64,000 bases of DNA from an uncultured Erysipelotrichaceae bacterium (GCA_949744505.1 CATJXY010000052.1:1-64000), one strand, 5' to 3'; shown: positions 51,652-62,561, counted from the stretch's first letter. Translations and numbers: made by a program. Notes: generated from the letters alone by a model not told the origin.

Positions 51652-53994
51652 CTATTTTGATTGTTCCTCATTATTTTCTGATTCGGAAATTTGTACTTTA
51701 ATACTTAAAAGACGAATCGCAACATTTCTAACAATATTATTCATCATTTCATCAAAACGTTGATATCCTTCATCTTTATATTCTTCTTGAGGTTTTTTCT
51801 GAGCATAAGAACGAAGATAAATACCTTGTTTCAAACGTTCCATTCCATCTACGTGATCTTGCCAGTATTGATCGATCGTTCCTAATACAATTCTTCTTTC
51901 GATTTCATTCATGAACGGAATTTCTTCTGCTTTCTTTTGATATTCAAGAATCATTTTTTCCGCAAACCATTTTTCATTCATTTTTTTAAAATCTTCTAAA
52001 GCATAGTTTTCTAAATGAAAACTTTCCAACAAATAGCGCTTATGTTCTTCGCTCTTACTTAAACCAAATTCTTGTGCAACAGCTTCAGCAGCACTTTTTA
52101 ACATGCTTTCAATCAATGTACCTAAACTTTCACTGTTTAGTATCTCATCTCTTTGACCGTAGATAATCATTCGTTGCTCCATTAAGACATTATCAAACTC
52201 TAATGTATTTTTTCTCTGTCCGAAATGTCTGACCTCTGCATATTTTTGAATATCATCTACCATTTTTCTTGTCTTTTCCTCGTCAAAACGACCTTCACTG
52301 ACTTTTTGAATCAATCCATTTTGTGTTTCTGTATGATATTTTTGAATCAAATCATCTTGCATAGAAACATAGAAACGGCTACATCCCGGATCTCCCTGTC
52401 TTCCGCTTCTTCCTCTTAGCTGATTGTCAATACGAGCCGCATCGTGTCTTTCAGATCCTAATACAACTAAACCTCCTAACTCAGCAACTCCTTCCGCCAA
52501 ACGTATATCGGTTCCTCTTGCAGCCATATTGGTGGCAATGGTAACGGTTCTTCTTTTCCCGGCTTCTTGAATGATATGTGCTTCTTGAGCATCATTACGA
52601 GCATTTAAAACTTCATGAGGAATATTGCATTGTTTCAACATCTTTGAAAGCAATTCACTGACCTCCACAGATAAAGTTCCCACCAAGACCGGTTGACCTT
52701 TTTCATAAAGTCTTTTTACCTCTTCGATAATTGCCTCATATTTTTCACGCTTTGTCGCAAAAATCTGATCTGGTTCATCTTGACGGATACATGGTTTATT
52801 TGTCGGAACTTGCAAAACTCGCATATTATAAATATTTAATAATTCATCTTCTTCACTCTTCGCCGTTCCGGTCATACCACAAAGGAAATCATACATTCTG
52901 AAGAAATTTTGATATGTGATGGTCGCAATCGTCTTTGTTTCTTGCTTAATGCTGACATGTTCCTTAGCCTGAATTGCTTGATGTAATCCATCAGAAAACT
53001 CTCTGCCTTGCATCTTTCTTCCGGTAAACTGATCAATCAGAATAATCTCATCATCTTGTACCATATATTCCACATCGGCACTCATCACATAATTCGCCCT
53101 TAAAGCATTGTTGATTGAATGAACGATTGCAGATTTATCTTGATCATATAAAGAATCCACATGATAATATTTTTCCGCTTTACTGATTCCTTTTGAAGTC
53201 AAATAAATTTGTGTTGTTTGGACATCTTTTTCATAGTCCTCCATATTCAAGCTTTTAACAAAACGATCTGCCTGCATATAAAGAAACTGCAAATCTTCTC
53301 CTTTACCGGATATGATCAACGGGGTTCTTGCTTCATCAATCAAAATCGAGTCGGCTTCATCAAGAAGTGCCGCATGCAATCCACGAAGCACTCGATCCTC
53401 TTTTCTCATACATAAATTATCTCTTAAATAATCAAATCCCAATTCTGAGTTTGTTGTATATGTAACATCACATAAAAATGCTTGCCGCTTCTCAAATCTA
53501 GATAATTCTTTTCCATTACATCCTACACTTAATCCCATAAAACGATAAACATCTCCCATCCAAGCAGCATCTCTTTTCGCAAGATATTCGTTTACCGTTA
53601 TGACATGAACTCCCTTTTGTTGAAGAGCTAAATAATATACCGGAAAAATTGCAGTCAATGTTTTTCCTTCTCCCGTCTTCATCTCGGCAATATCCCCTTT
53701 TGTCAGAACAACGCCTCCCAATAGCTGTACCGGATATGGATTTTGATGAAGAACTCGTTTTGCCGCTTCTTTTATTGACGCAAAAATCTCAGGAAGCATT
53801 TCTTCCTGTTTTTGTCCTTCTTGAATTCTCTTTTTAAATTTTGCAGTTTGGCTTCTCAGCTCTTCATCGCTCATTGCGCTCATCACAGACTCGAAACCTT
53901 CTGCCTTTTTAACAATTCTATTATATTTTGAAAGCATTCCTGCATCCGTTTTTAATAATTCATCGAATATTTTCATTTCATTTTCTCCTTCCAT
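51652..53994 (-). CDS. secA: Preprotein translocase ATPase SecA
   Basis: 780 aa; GEGKTLTAIFPVYYLAL, DEADSILIDEARTPLIISG, GSERHDAARIDNQLRGRSGRQGDPG. C-terminal Zn motif absent. Confidence 0.95.
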   Translation of the reverse strand: MEGENEMKIFDELLKTDAGMLSKYNRIVKKAEGFESVMSAMSDEELRSQTAKFKKRIQEGQKQEEMLPEIFASIKEAAKRVLHQNPYPVQLLGGVVLTKGDIAEMKTGEGKTLTAIFPVYYLALQQKGVHVITVNEYLAKRDAAWMGDVYRFMGLSVGCNGKELSRFEKRQAFLCDVTYTTNSELGFDYLRDNLCMRKEDRVLRGLHAALLDEADSILIDEARTPLIISGKGEDLQFLYMQADRFVKSLNMEDYEKDVQTTQIYLTSKGISKAEKYYHVDSLYDQDKSAIVHSINNALRANYVMSADVEYMVQDDEIILIDQFTGRKMQGREFSDGLHQAIQAKEHVSIKQETKTIATITYQNFFRMYDFLCGMTGTAKSEEDELLNIYNMRVLQVPTNKPCIRQDEPDQIFATKREKYEAIIEEVKRLYEKGQPVLVGTLSVEVSELLSKMLKQCNIPHEVLNARNDAQEAHIIQEAGKRRTVTIATNMAARGTDIRLAEGVAELGGLVVLGSERHDAARIDNQLRGRSGRQGDPGCSRFYVSMQDDLIQKYHTETQNGLIQKVSEGRFDEEKTRKMVDDIQKYAEVRHFGQRKNTLEFDNVLMEQRMIIYGQRDEILNSESLGTLIESMLKSAAEAVAQEFGLSKSEEHKRYLLESFHLENYALEDFKKMNEKWFAEKMILEYQKKAEEIPFMNEIERRIVLGTIDQYWQDHVDGMERLKQGIYLRSYAQKKPQEEYKDEGYQRFDEMMNNIVRNVAIRLLSIKVQISESENNEEQSK

Positions 53995-54000
53995 CGATCA

Positions 54001-54324
54001 TTAAAAAAGATCAAATGGAGGAGCTAAAATACCAACAGGAATCATTTTTTCATTTAAAACTATTATTCCTGTATGTTCAATATTTTGGCATAACTCTTCT
54101 TTATATGTAATTTCACTTAATAAAGATTCATCAAAAACAGTCAAAACAAAAGTACGTTCAAATTTACCTTCAAAAAATGATTCATTTTGTGAAACGTTCT
54201 CAAATTGTTCAGAGGAACTCATTTCGTTTAAACAAAAATGATCACATGACAAAAACAGCACAAATAATGCAAATACAGTAAAAATAATCTTACAGGTCTG
54301 CTGCTTCATCCAAATTCCTCCCAT
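54001..54324 (-). CDS. Small putative secreted or lipoprotein
   Basis: 107 aa (or from M at 54309); hydrophobic N-terminus with LFLSCDH. Confidence 0.5.
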   Translation of the reverse strand: MGGIWMKQQTCKIIFTVFALFVLFLSCDHFCLNEMSSSEQFENVSQNESFFEGKFERTFVLTVFDESLLSEITYKEELCQNIEHTGIIVLNEKMIPVGILAPPFDLF

Positions 54325-54382
54325 ATAAAAACAAGTATAAAGAAATTTTAACCTTTATTCAAGAAAAACAACTTGACCAAAC

Positions 54383-54412
54383 AAAAAGCAGAAGTTTTTT
54401 TAACACTTCTGC
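54383..54412 (-). terminator. Terminator downstream of ddl
   Basis: GCAGAAG ... CTTCTGC with TTTTT on the minus strand. Confidence 0.7.
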
Positions 54413-54420
54413 TCATTTCG

Positions 54421-55620
54421 TTATGAGTTCTTGAGTCCTTTTGTTCCTTTTGCACCATGAAGTGAAAAATTAGCTAACAAGTTTGTGTCATAAGAGAAAA
54501 TCATCTTTTCTCTTCTTCTTTGACGTTTGATTGCCAATTCAACTAACTCATCCATTAATTGTGTAAAGTTACAATCCGTCTTTTCCCACAGATAAAATGC
54601 CAAACTACCCGGTATCGTATTGATTTCATTGACAAAGATTTCTTTTGTCGATCCATCCATCATAAAATCAATTCGACTCACACCACTTGCAGATAATACT
54701 TTAAAAGTTTTCACAGCCAAGTCTTGTATTTTCTTTGTTGTTTCTTCATCTAAAGGTGCAGGAACAATTCTAGCTGTTGAAGCCATTCCCTTGGAAGCTC
54801 CCGTTTTTTTAGATCCCCCTGATCTTTCATATTTATCTTGGAAACTTAAAATTTCATCCTGCTTTGCAACCTGTTCCAAAACAGACGGTCTACAAGAGAA
54901 AGAATCTCCTAAAACAGAACAGTTAATTTCAATTAAATCCTGAATCATTTTCTCAACAACCACTTTATTGTCATATTGTGAAGTTTCCGCAATTCCGGCA
55001 ATAAATTCTTCATCATTATGTGCAATTACGATTCCGACCGAGCTTCCAAGACAAGCCGGTTTTAAAACAACAGGATAAGTCAAATTGTGTACTTTTTCCA
55101 ACACATCCTGTTTCATGCTCTCAAATTCATGACCATAAAGCCAGAACCAATCCCCGACAGGAAGATTGCTGTTTTGCAATATATGCTTCATAAATACTTT
55201 ATCTTGACCCACAGCAGCAGCCATCACATCACATCCTGCATAAGGTATTTTTAACATTTCCAAGAACCCTTGCAGTGTTCCATCTTCTCCATTTGTTCCA
55301 TGCACAATCGGTAAAAGAACATCTAATTCCGCAATCGGTTTTGTGAATAACCCTTTTTTTACCGGTTCCAGATAAACTTTTTGATCTCTTCTTATAAAAG
55401 TAACTTGCGGTACTTTCATCACCAGTTCATTTAAATTCTTATATGTTTCCATGTTTCTTAGTAGCTCAGAACTAAAAAACAGGCGTTGTTTTGAAATATA
55501 AATTGGAATCACTTCATATTTTGTTTTGTCTAATGCCTCCATTGCCTGCATCGCCGTGATAACACTGACTTCATGTTCAACAGACTCTCCACCAAATAAA
55601 ACACCCACATTTATTTTCAT
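54421..55620 (-). CDS. ddl: D-alanine--D-alanine ligase
   Basis: 399 aa; GVLFGGESVEHEVSVITAMQAM, PIVHGTNGEDGTLQGFLEML, EIFVNEINTIPGSLAFYLWEK. Confidence 0.95.
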   Translation of the reverse strand: MKINVGVLFGGESVEHEVSVITAMQAMEALDKTKYEVIPIYISKQRLFFSSELLRNMETYKNLNELVMKVPQVTFIRRDQKVYLEPVKKGLFTKPIAELDVLLPIVHGTNGEDGTLQGFLEMLKIPYAGCDVMAAAVGQDKVFMKHILQNSNLPVGDWFWLYGHEFESMKQDVLEKVHNLTYPVVLKPACLGSSVGIVIAHNDEEFIAGIAETSQYDNKVVVEKMIQDLIEINCSVLGDSFSCRPSVLEQVAKQDEILSFQDKYERSGGSKKTGASKGMASTARIVPAPLDEETTKKIQDLAVKTFKVLSASGVSRIDFMMDGSTKEIFVNEINTIPGSLAFYLWEKTDCNFTQLMDELVELAIKRQRRREKMIFSYDTNLLANFSLHGAKGTKGLKNS

Positions 55621-55778
55621 GATAAAACCTCCGAATTCCTTTATTTATTATACTAGGATTCCCTAAAATGTGAACTCTTTTCCCTATTTTTTTATTTTGT
55701 AACTCTTTTTTTTCACTATTCGATATTTTATTTATAGGAGGACAAAAAAGATTATGTTAAAATAAATAAGGTGATGCT

Positions 55779-56636
55779 ATGAATGGTGATTATAAAAAAA
55801 TCAAACTGATTGCAACAGACATTGACGGTACACTTGTCAATTCAAAAGGAAAAATCTCTTCTAAAACAAAAGAAATTCTTTTACAATGGCAAAAGCAAGG
55901 GGGAAAAATCGCATTAGTAAGCGGAAGAAATTATACTGACTGCCTCCCTTTGATTGAAGATTTGAATCTGGCAAAGTATGGTGGATACATCATTGGAGCA
56001 AATGGACAGTTTATACAAAATTGCACTACTCAAGCTCGATTTGAAGAGGAAAAACTAAGTATTGAACAGTGTTTACAAATCATCGATAGTGCCAAAAGCA
56101 TGCAACTTGTCAGTGTCCTTGGTTTTGATAATAAATTGTATAATGTCGGAACAGGATTTTCTTTGTTTGTATCCAAAGTTTATTCGATTGCAAGAAAAGT
56201 ACAATGGATTTATCGCCAAGTGGATGGTTATCCGCAAACAAACACAACGGACATTCGTCCCTATTTAACAGAAGGACTGGGGAAAATCGGATTTTTCAGT
56301 CGCTATAAGAAACTTCTTAAATTCGAAAAATTCCTTCATCAAAGTCATCCTAATCAATTTGATACTTACTTTGTGGCAAAGAATTGGTTAGAGGTTACCA
56401 AAAAAGGAACATCTAAAGGAAATGCCCTTTTCAAATTATGTGAAATAGAAGAATTGAGTATAGATGAAACGCTTGCTTTTGGAGATGGCGGAAATGATAT
56501 CTCCTTGCTTGAAGCGGCAGGAATCGGAGTTGCTATGGGAAATGGCATGTCACAATTAAAAGAAAAAGCAGATTTCATCTGCGATACAAACAAAAACGAA
56601 GGCCTTGCCAAGTTTATTGAACAAAATCTTCTTTAA
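55779..56636 (+). CDS. Cof-type HAD-superfamily phosphatase
   Basis: 285 aa; LIATDIDGTLVNSKGKIS, LAFGDGGNDISLLEAAGIGVAMGNG. Confidence 0.92.
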   Translation: MNGDYKKIKLIATDIDGTLVNSKGKISSKTKEILLQWQKQGGKIALVSGRNYTDCLPLIEDLNLAKYGGYIIGANGQFIQNCTTQARFEEEKLSIEQCLQIIDSAKSMQLVSVLGFDNKLYNVGTGFSLFVSKVYSIARKVQWIYRQVDGYPQTNTTDIRPYLTEGLGKIGFFSRYKKLLKFEKFLHQSHPNQFDTYFVAKNWLEVTKKGTSKGNALFKLCEIEELSIDETLAFGDGGNDISLLEAAGIGVAMGNGMSQLKEKADFICDTNKNEGLAKFIEQNLL

Positions 56637-56664
56637 TAAAGTCTTAATATTATGGAGAAATATA

Positions 56665-57414
56665 ATGAATATTAAAAATATGAGTCTGAATTCAAATCAT
56701 TTAAAACTGATCGCAATCCTCGCAATGACAATCGATCATCTTACCGATCTTTTATATCCGAATTATCCGATAGAACCAATTCCTCTCATTTTACATTTTA
56801 TCGGCAGGTTAACGGCTCCGATCATGTGGTTTTTTATCGTTGAAGGATTTCATTATACAAAAAATGTAAAGAAATATATATTACGGTTAGGAGCATTTGC
56901 TTTGATTTCACATTTTGCCTATTGTTTCGGTTTCGGAATCGATCCTCTTCCATTTAAAGGCGGAATATTCAATCAAACTTCTGTAATGTATCCGCTGTTT
57001 ATTGCTGTAGTCATTCTTTGGTTACTAAGTAATGAAGTCAAATTGAACCCAGTCTTAAAATTCTTGATTTCTTTCTGCTTAGTATGGTCTGCTTTTCCTG
57101 CAAATTGGAGTTGTATTGCTGTTCTTGCAATTCTCAGCATGAATGAAAAACGAGGCAATCTAAAAGGGCAGATGTTATCAATGTGTCTATGGGTCTTTCT
57201 CTATGGCATCGTTTCCTATTTCTTTGTCAGTAAAGCCTATGCATTAGAATTGATTGGAGTTTTATTAGTATATCCGATTTTGAAAAGATATAATGGTGAA
57301 CGAGGTAAGGTAAAATGGATGAAATGGTTCTTTTATGCCTATTATCCGGCGCACTTAATTATTATAGGAATATGTCGAATTATTCTATACGGAAATATAA
57401 ACATCGGTTTATAA
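56665..57414 (+). CDS. TraX family membrane protein
   Basis: MNIKNMSLNSNHLKLIAILAMTIDHL, HFIGRLTAPIMWFFIVEGFHYTKN; start chosen at ATG 56665, after the upstream stop. Confidence 0.85.
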   Translation: MNIKNMSLNSNHLKLIAILAMTIDHLTDLLYPNYPIEPIPLILHFIGRLTAPIMWFFIVEGFHYTKNVKKYILRLGAFALISHFAYCFGFGIDPLPFKGGIFNQTSVMYPLFIAVVILWLLSNEVKLNPVLKFLISFCLVWSAFPANWSCIAVLAILSMNEKRGNLKGQMLSMCLWVFLYGIVSYFFVSKAYALELIGVLLVYPILKRYNGERGKVKWMKWFFYAYYPAHLIIIGICRIILYGNINIGL

Positions 57415-57441
57415 ATATCATATTTTACTTTCTACAATAAA

Positions 57442-57475
57442 AATAAGAGATGAAATTTACGTATCATCTCTTATT
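57442..57475. terminator. Bidirectional terminator
   Basis: AATAAGAGATGA ... TCATCTCTTATT, 12-bp perfect stem between convergent genes. Confidence 0.8.
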
Positions 57476-57490
57476 TTATATTTATAAAAC

Positions 57491-58672
57491 TTATAAAGAC
57501 TTAATTGCTTTATTTAAACGCTCCATCGCTTCTTCCAATACCCATTTCGGACAAGCAATGTTTAATCGTTCAAATCCACTTCCGCTTTCTAAGAAAGTGT
57601 ATCCTTGATTCGTATACCAATACGCTTTGCTTTCCATGAATTCTTCCAACTGCTCGTCTGTCATATTCAAGGCTCTAAAGTCAATCCACATCAAATAGGT
57701 TCCCTCACACTCAATCGTTTTCAACATCGGAAGATTTTCTTTTATATACTCTGTGACAAAACGCTTATTTTCCGCAAGTGTTTCCAATAACTCTTCCAAC
57801 CAATCTTCACATTCCGCATATCCGATACGACAAGCTTCAAATGATAAAATCCCCAAAGAAGTCACATGCCACTTTCTTGCCAAAGCCCAGAACTTTTTAA
57901 AGCGTTCTTCGTTTGGAATAATTATATTGGAAACTTTCATTCCTGCAACATTGAATGTTTTGGAAACGGATGTACACATCATACAATTATCTTCAATTTC
58001 TTTTGATAATGTCGGGAAACAAATATGATGATATCCGGGCATAATTAAATCATGATGGATTTCATCTGCTACAATAAATACATGATTCTCTAAGCAAATC
58101 TGTGCAATTCTTTCTAATTCTTCTTTTTTCCATACTCTTCCGGTCGGATTATGTGGAGAACACAAAATGAACATTGTTGTTTTCGGATCTTTTGCTTTCG
58201 CTTCAAAATCCTCAAAATCAATTTCATAATGCCCGTCTTTTAAGACTAAGTTATTCACCAACAATTTTCTTTGACAATCTTCAACGGCATGAAAGAACGG
58301 TGGATAAGAAGGAGCCATGATCAATACATTTTCATCAGCTTTACTGAAACACTCTATTGCCAAATGAATTGCACAAACCACTCCCGGAGTTGTTGCAATA
58401 CGCTCACGATTAACCTCATAACCATGTCTTTTTTTCATCCAATTACAAATTGCATCGTAATATGCTTTAGATGGATTAGCATAACCCAAAATGCTGTCCG
58501 TCAAGTAATCTTTTAATCCTTCGGTGATTTTTGAAGGAGTTTTAAATTCCATATCTGCAACAGAGAATGGAACGATCCCTTTTGGTAGTTCTCTACCTTT
58601 CCCTTTCATTGATTCCCATTTTGATGAACTAAGTTCACTGCGATCTACTAATGTAGTAAAATCATATTTCAT
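57491..58672 (-). CDS. PatB/MalY-type PLP-dependent aminotransferase / C-S lyase
   Basis: 393 aa; PFSVADMEFKTPSKI, CSPHNPTGRVWKKEEL, SVSKTFNVAGMKVSNIIIP. Confidence 0.9.
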   Translation of the reverse strand: MKYDFTTLVDRSELSSSKWESMKGKGRELPKGIVPFSVADMEFKTPSKITEGLKDYLTDSILGYANPSKAYYDAICNWMKKRHGYEVNRERIATTPGVVCAIHLAIECFSKADENVLIMAPSYPPFFHAVEDCQRKLLVNNLVLKDGHYEIDFEDFEAKAKDPKTTMFILCSPHNPTGRVWKKEELERIAQICLENHVFIVADEIHHDLIMPGYHHICFPTLSKEIEDNCMMCTSVSKTFNVAGMKVSNIIIPNEERFKKFWALARKWHVTSLGILSFEACRIGYAECEDWLEELLETLAENKRFVTEYIKENLPMLKTIECEGTYLMWIDFRALNMTDEQLEEFMESKAYWYTNQGYTFLESGSGFERLNIACPKWVLEEAMERLNKAIKSL

Positions 58673-58775
58673 ATTTCAAATACCTCTCCAATTAATATTA
58701 TTATCGCATTTTTAAAAGTAAAATAAAAGGTCAAAACAGCTAAATATTTGAATGTTTTATTCACAACACAAAAAA

Positions 58776-58794
58776 GAAGCTGAATTTCAGCTTC
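58776..58794 (-). terminator. Terminator overlapping the asparaginase stop codon
   Basis: GAAGCTGAAATTCAGCTTC then TTTTTTG on the minus strand. Confidence 0.75.
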
Positions 58795-59707
58795 AATCAA
58801 CACGATCCTCTTTTTGTACTTCACGAATAAATACATTCCCGTTTTTCGGTTCTGCATAATATACTTTTGCTTCATGATTGCTATCGGCAATAACAAATGC
58901 AAAGGGGCAATTTGTTCCAACTCCCCACTCACCAAATCGATTCATACAAACAACCGAAATGGAATGAGCTTTTCCAATTCTTCGCTTTAACTTTTCATCC
59001 AACTCAAACACTGCCTTTTCCGCAGCTTTTTGAGGAGAATCCCCTTCTTTCATTAACCGAACGATTTCATAACTGAGACATCCCTTCATGATATCTTCTC
59101 CTACCCCGGTTGCTGCCGCAGCTCCTATTTCATCATCCGCATAAAATCCGGATCCGATTATCGGACTATCCCCGACACGACCATCTTTTTTCATAAACAA
59201 TCCGGAAGTGGATGTTGCCGCAACAAGATGCCCACTTTGATCCAATCCAACCACTCCGACGGTATCATGATCATTGTAAGAACGAAGTTCTTGATTCATT
59301 TCTTCTTTTCTTTTTAAATAAGTCGAATTCGATAATTCAGTCGATAAATCTATCTGTTGTAACCCTAAGCGCTGTGCTTCCTTTTTTGCACCTTTTCCCA
59401 CTAATTGACAATTAAATTCATTTTCCGAAAGTAATCTTGCCAAATGAACCGGTGAAGCAATATTTTCAACAGCACCTACTGCTCCAAAGCGTAAGGTTGC
59501 TCCATCCATAAAAGCTCCATCCAATTGGATCGTTCCTTCCTCATTTGGCAATCCACCAAATCCGACTGAAGTAAAAGACGGTTCGGCTTCTACAATTTGT
59601 ACGGTTTTTTCCACAGCATCTTTTACATTTATCCCCTGTTTTAGCATTTCAGCGCCTTGACATACCCCATCATACGCCATTTTCCATGTTGCAATTAATG
59701 ACCACAT
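58793..59707 (-). CDS. N4-(beta-N-acetylglucosaminyl)-L-asparaginase-like Ntn hydrolase
   Basis: 304 aa; nucleophile region NDHDTVGVVGLDQSGHLVAATSTSG, VGDSPIIGSGFYADDEIGAAAATGVGE. Confidence 0.9.
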   Translation of the reverse strand: MWSLIATWKMAYDGVCQGAEMLKQGINVKDAVEKTVQIVEAEPSFTSVGFGGLPNEEGTIQLDGAFMDGATLRFGAVGAVENIASPVHLARLLSENEFNCQLVGKGAKKEAQRLGLQQIDLSTELSNSTYLKRKEEMNQELRSYNDHDTVGVVGLDQSGHLVAATSTSGLFMKKDGRVGDSPIIGSGFYADDEIGAAAATGVGEDIMKGCLSYEIVRLMKEGDSPQKAAEKAVFELDEKLKRRIGKAHSISVVCMNRFGEWGVGTNCPFAFVIADSNHEAKVYYAEPKNGNVFIREVQKEDRVD

Positions 59708-59718
59708 TTTTATTTCTC

Positions 59719-61293
59719 CTAATTATTAAACGCATCCGGCAAATCATTTTCCAAAAGGATCGTATCTTCTTTGGATGCCAACTGATAAACAAGTGAAAAT
59801 GCCTCTTTCACTGTTTTAACGACATGTATATTTTCTTTTACAAATCCACTTTGATTTAGCCCCTCAACAATCGGAGCAGTCTGATTCACTCCTACTAAAA
59901 TCGCAATATCAGCCTTTTCTTTCATTGCCGCTCCAAAATTTCGATTCACTTCTTCCTGAATCTCTCCTAAATCAATCATTCCCGGTGTAACAATAATTCT
60001 TTTTCCCGGCATCATCTTCAAAACTTCAAGCGACATATTCGCACCGACCGGATTTGAATTAAACGCATTATCAATAAAAGTATAACCATTTATTTTCTTC
60101 ACTTCTAAGCGATGTTCAACATACTTTACTTTGGCTACTGCCTTTTGTAAAGGCTCCCATGCAAGTTTAAGTTCTCTTCCCACCGCAATAGCACAAAGAA
60201 TATTGGAAATATTATGCTTCCCTAACAGTTTTGTAGTAAATGGTATCTTTGTTCCATCTTGAAGTGCCACATTAAAACGACTTCCCTGTGGACTGTATTC
60301 AATATCCACTGCACGATAATCAACATCTTCACTATCAATGCCCACTGTAACAATTTTACATGTATTTCTTACTCGATAATTACGGATATATTCATTATCC
60401 ATATTTAAAAAACCGACTCCGTTAACCGGAAGCATTTCAATCATTTTCATCTTTTCATTGATAATATTATCCAACGATCCAAATGTATTCAAATGCTGCG
60501 GACCGATACTTGTTACAATACCGTATTGCGGATGAACAAAATTCATCAATGTTTCGATATCTTTAACATGGTCTGCTCCCATTTCGCAAATAAATACCTC
60601 ATGAAGTGACTTAAGCATGGTCCGGATTGTAATCGTAATTCCCATCGGTGTATTAAAAGAAGCGGGAGTCATTAAAGAATAAAATTGTTCGGATAAAATT
60701 TCCTGTAAAACATTTTTACTTGATGTTTTTCCAAAACTTCCTGTTATTCCGATTTTTTTAAGTGATGTATGATCTTCCAAAATTCTTTTCGCATCATTCA
60801 AATAATGTTTTTTTACTGCATTTTCAATAGGAGAAGTTAAAATTGCCATCGGATAAATCAATATCCATGCCATTGAACTGTCCAGTAAAGCTAACAAAGC
60901 AACAAATCGTAAAGGTAACATTATATAAGCAAGAACAAGAATCAATCCTTGAAGAAGAGCCATTACTACAATCTGTCTTTTTACTCGATCTGTACAATGC
61001 AAAGGCTTGATATAATCTTTTTTCTTTTCATTTTGCAATAAAACAAAACCATTTATAGCCGCAAGCACCAAGCCCCCCACATAACTATAAATTCCATCTG
61101 TAAAAATAAATAAAAGTCCACATAAGATCAAGCACAATAAACCATTCAATAAGAATTGCTTCATCCAATTTTGCTTAAACCATGCACTATATCTTCCACA
61201 TTCATAACGATTTTGTTGGAACATATGCAAAGCTCGTTTTGTCGGAACCCAACAAGATAACAGACTAATTAACAAATAGGGTAAACAGTACAT
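59719..61293 (-). CDS. MurF-like Mur ligase with N-terminal membrane segments
   Basis: 524 aa; GITGSFGKTSSKNVLQEIL, EMGADHVKDIETLMNFVHPQYGIVTSIGPQHLNTFGSL, FIDNAFNSNPVGANMSLEVL. Confidence 0.9.
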   Translation of the reverse strand: MYCLPYLLISLLSCWVPTKRALHMFQQNRYECGRYSAWFKQNWMKQFLLNGLLCLILCGLLFIFTDGIYSYVGGLVLAAINGFVLLQNEKKKDYIKPLHCTDRVKRQIVVMALLQGLILVLAYIMLPLRFVALLALLDSSMAWILIYPMAILTSPIENAVKKHYLNDAKRILEDHTSLKKIGITGSFGKTSSKNVLQEILSEQFYSLMTPASFNTPMGITITIRTMLKSLHEVFICEMGADHVKDIETLMNFVHPQYGIVTSIGPQHLNTFGSLDNIINEKMKMIEMLPVNGVGFLNMDNEYIRNYRVRNTCKIVTVGIDSEDVDYRAVDIEYSPQGSRFNVALQDGTKIPFTTKLLGKHNISNILCAIAVGRELKLAWEPLQKAVAKVKYVEHRLEVKKINGYTFIDNAFNSNPVGANMSLEVLKMMPGKRIIVTPGMIDLGEIQEEVNRNFGAAMKEKADIAILVGVNQTAPIVEGLNQSGFVKENIHVVKTVKEAFSLVYQLASKEDTILLENDLPDAFNN

Positions 61294-61296
61294 AAA

Positions 61297-62058
61297 TTAT
61301 TTCTCCTTATCATTTTGCAAGAACACATTGACAATTTGATTAAATCGAACAATTTGATGAAAATAAGCATAATGATCATCCTCTTCAAATAAAATCAAAG
61401 CGGCATCTTTCATTTTTTCTTCCATCATTTTTCCCATCCAAACAGGGGTTGCCTCATCTTTTGAACCGAATATCAAAAGCGTAGGACATGTTACTTTATC
61501 TAAAATTTCACTGACATCATCATTAACACATTTTACAAAAATTTGTCTTGTAATTCCATCCGCATTTTTATAATCTTCACTTCCAAACATCGATTTGATT
61601 TGATCGCTGTAATGATTGATTCCCGGTAAATCAAGGAAATGTTTTACCGTCTTATAAGCAACAATCTTAGATTTTACCGCTAAACTTTGCTTTGGCTTGA
61701 TTCCGGCTGCTCCTGTTAAGACCATTTTTCTAACCGGATATTCAGCTGCATAACGTATTGCCACTCTACATCCAAAAGAATGACCAATCAAAATCGGATC
61801 TTGCAGATCATACTTTACAACTAACTCTCTTAAAAAATCCTTATAATCTTCAACACCCCAAACTTCTGTAGGTGTATCACTTTTCCCAAAACAAGGAAAA
61901 TCTAAATTGAACACATGGAAATCTTTTTCGAGCGCTCTTTGAATCGGCTCCATCATGGAAATATTTTGTCCCCAACCATGCAAGAGAATGACCGCATGAC
62001 CGCTTCCTGTTTCTTCTATTTCTGTATTAACACCTTTTATTATTACTTGAGCCATCAA
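61297..62058 (-). CDS. Alpha/beta hydrolase
   Basis: 253 aa; VILLHGWGQNISM, LIGHSFGCRVAIRYAAE. Confidence 0.9.
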   Translation of the reverse strand: MMAQVIIKGVNTEIEETGSGHAVILLHGWGQNISMMEPIQRALEKDFHVFNLDFPCFGKSDTPTEVWGVEDYKDFLRELVVKYDLQDPILIGHSFGCRVAIRYAAEYPVRKMVLTGAAGIKPKQSLAVKSKIVAYKTVKHFLDLPGINHYSDQIKSMFGSEDYKNADGITRQIFVKCVNDDVSEILDKVTCPTLLIFGSKDEATPVWMGKMMEEKMKDAALILFEEDDHYAYFHQIVRFNQIVNVFLQNDKEK

Positions 62059-62139
62059 TTTTCCTCCATTGTTTCTCTATTATTATATGTAAACTCTTGC
62101 CAAAAGGAAAGAAAAATGAAAAATAAGAGAAATAAGATA

Positions 62140-62168
62140 TTGAAATTTTATGCAAAATAATATATACT
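62140..62168 (+). promoter_or_regulatory. Predicted sigma-A promoter
   Basis: TTGAAA-N17-TATACT, ~25 nt upstream of ATG 62193, RBS AAAGGAG. Confidence 0.7.
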
Positions 62169-62192
62169 TAGTACAAGAAAGGAGTTCTTACA

Positions 62193-62558
62193 ATGTACCA
62201 ATGGTTTAAAGGAAATGTGAATTCAAATATTGTTACGTTTTATCCTAACAATTTTACCCTGAACAATATTGCGGCTTCTTATTTCCAAGACTGTCGATGG
62301 TGTTGTCTTGGAATCGATAAAGAAAATTATAAGATTGCAATCAAGCCGATAACTAAGCGTGAAATTGATTTAAAACTTGTACCTAAAGATGCTATGCATA
62401 AAATATCGATGGGTAAAGGATATGCACGGATCAGTAATAAATCAATCATGGAAGAGATTGGTGCAATGCTTAATGAAACTTGCAACGGAATTAAATTTCA
62501 AGCAGAATTTGATGAAGAGGAAAAAATGTTAGTCATCAACTTACAGGATCGAATTTAG
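62193..62558 (+). CDS. Hypothetical protein, 121 aa, first gene of the NfeD-SPFH operon
   Basis: ORF with good promoter and RBS; no family recognised. Confidence 0.7.
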   Translation: MYQWFKGNVNSNIVTFYPNNFTLNNIAASYFQDCRWCCLGIDKENYKIAIKPITKREIDLKLVPKDAMHKISMGKGYARISNKSIMEEIGAMLNETCNGIKFQAEFDEEEKMLVINLQDRI

Positions 62559-62561
62559 GAG

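Noticed and set aside
51652-53994. Possible accessory SecA2
   Set aside because: All canonical SecA motifs are present and length is near normal; loss of the C-terminal Zn motif alone is not enough.
56605-56664. Annotated N-terminal extension of the TraX-like ORF (MPSLLNKIFFNKVLILWR)
   Set aside because: Overlaps the upstream HAD gene; the ATG at 56665 fits the family start better.
58669-58935. 88-aa ORF on - strand
   Set aside because: Overlaps the asparaginase 3' end and its terminator; no support.
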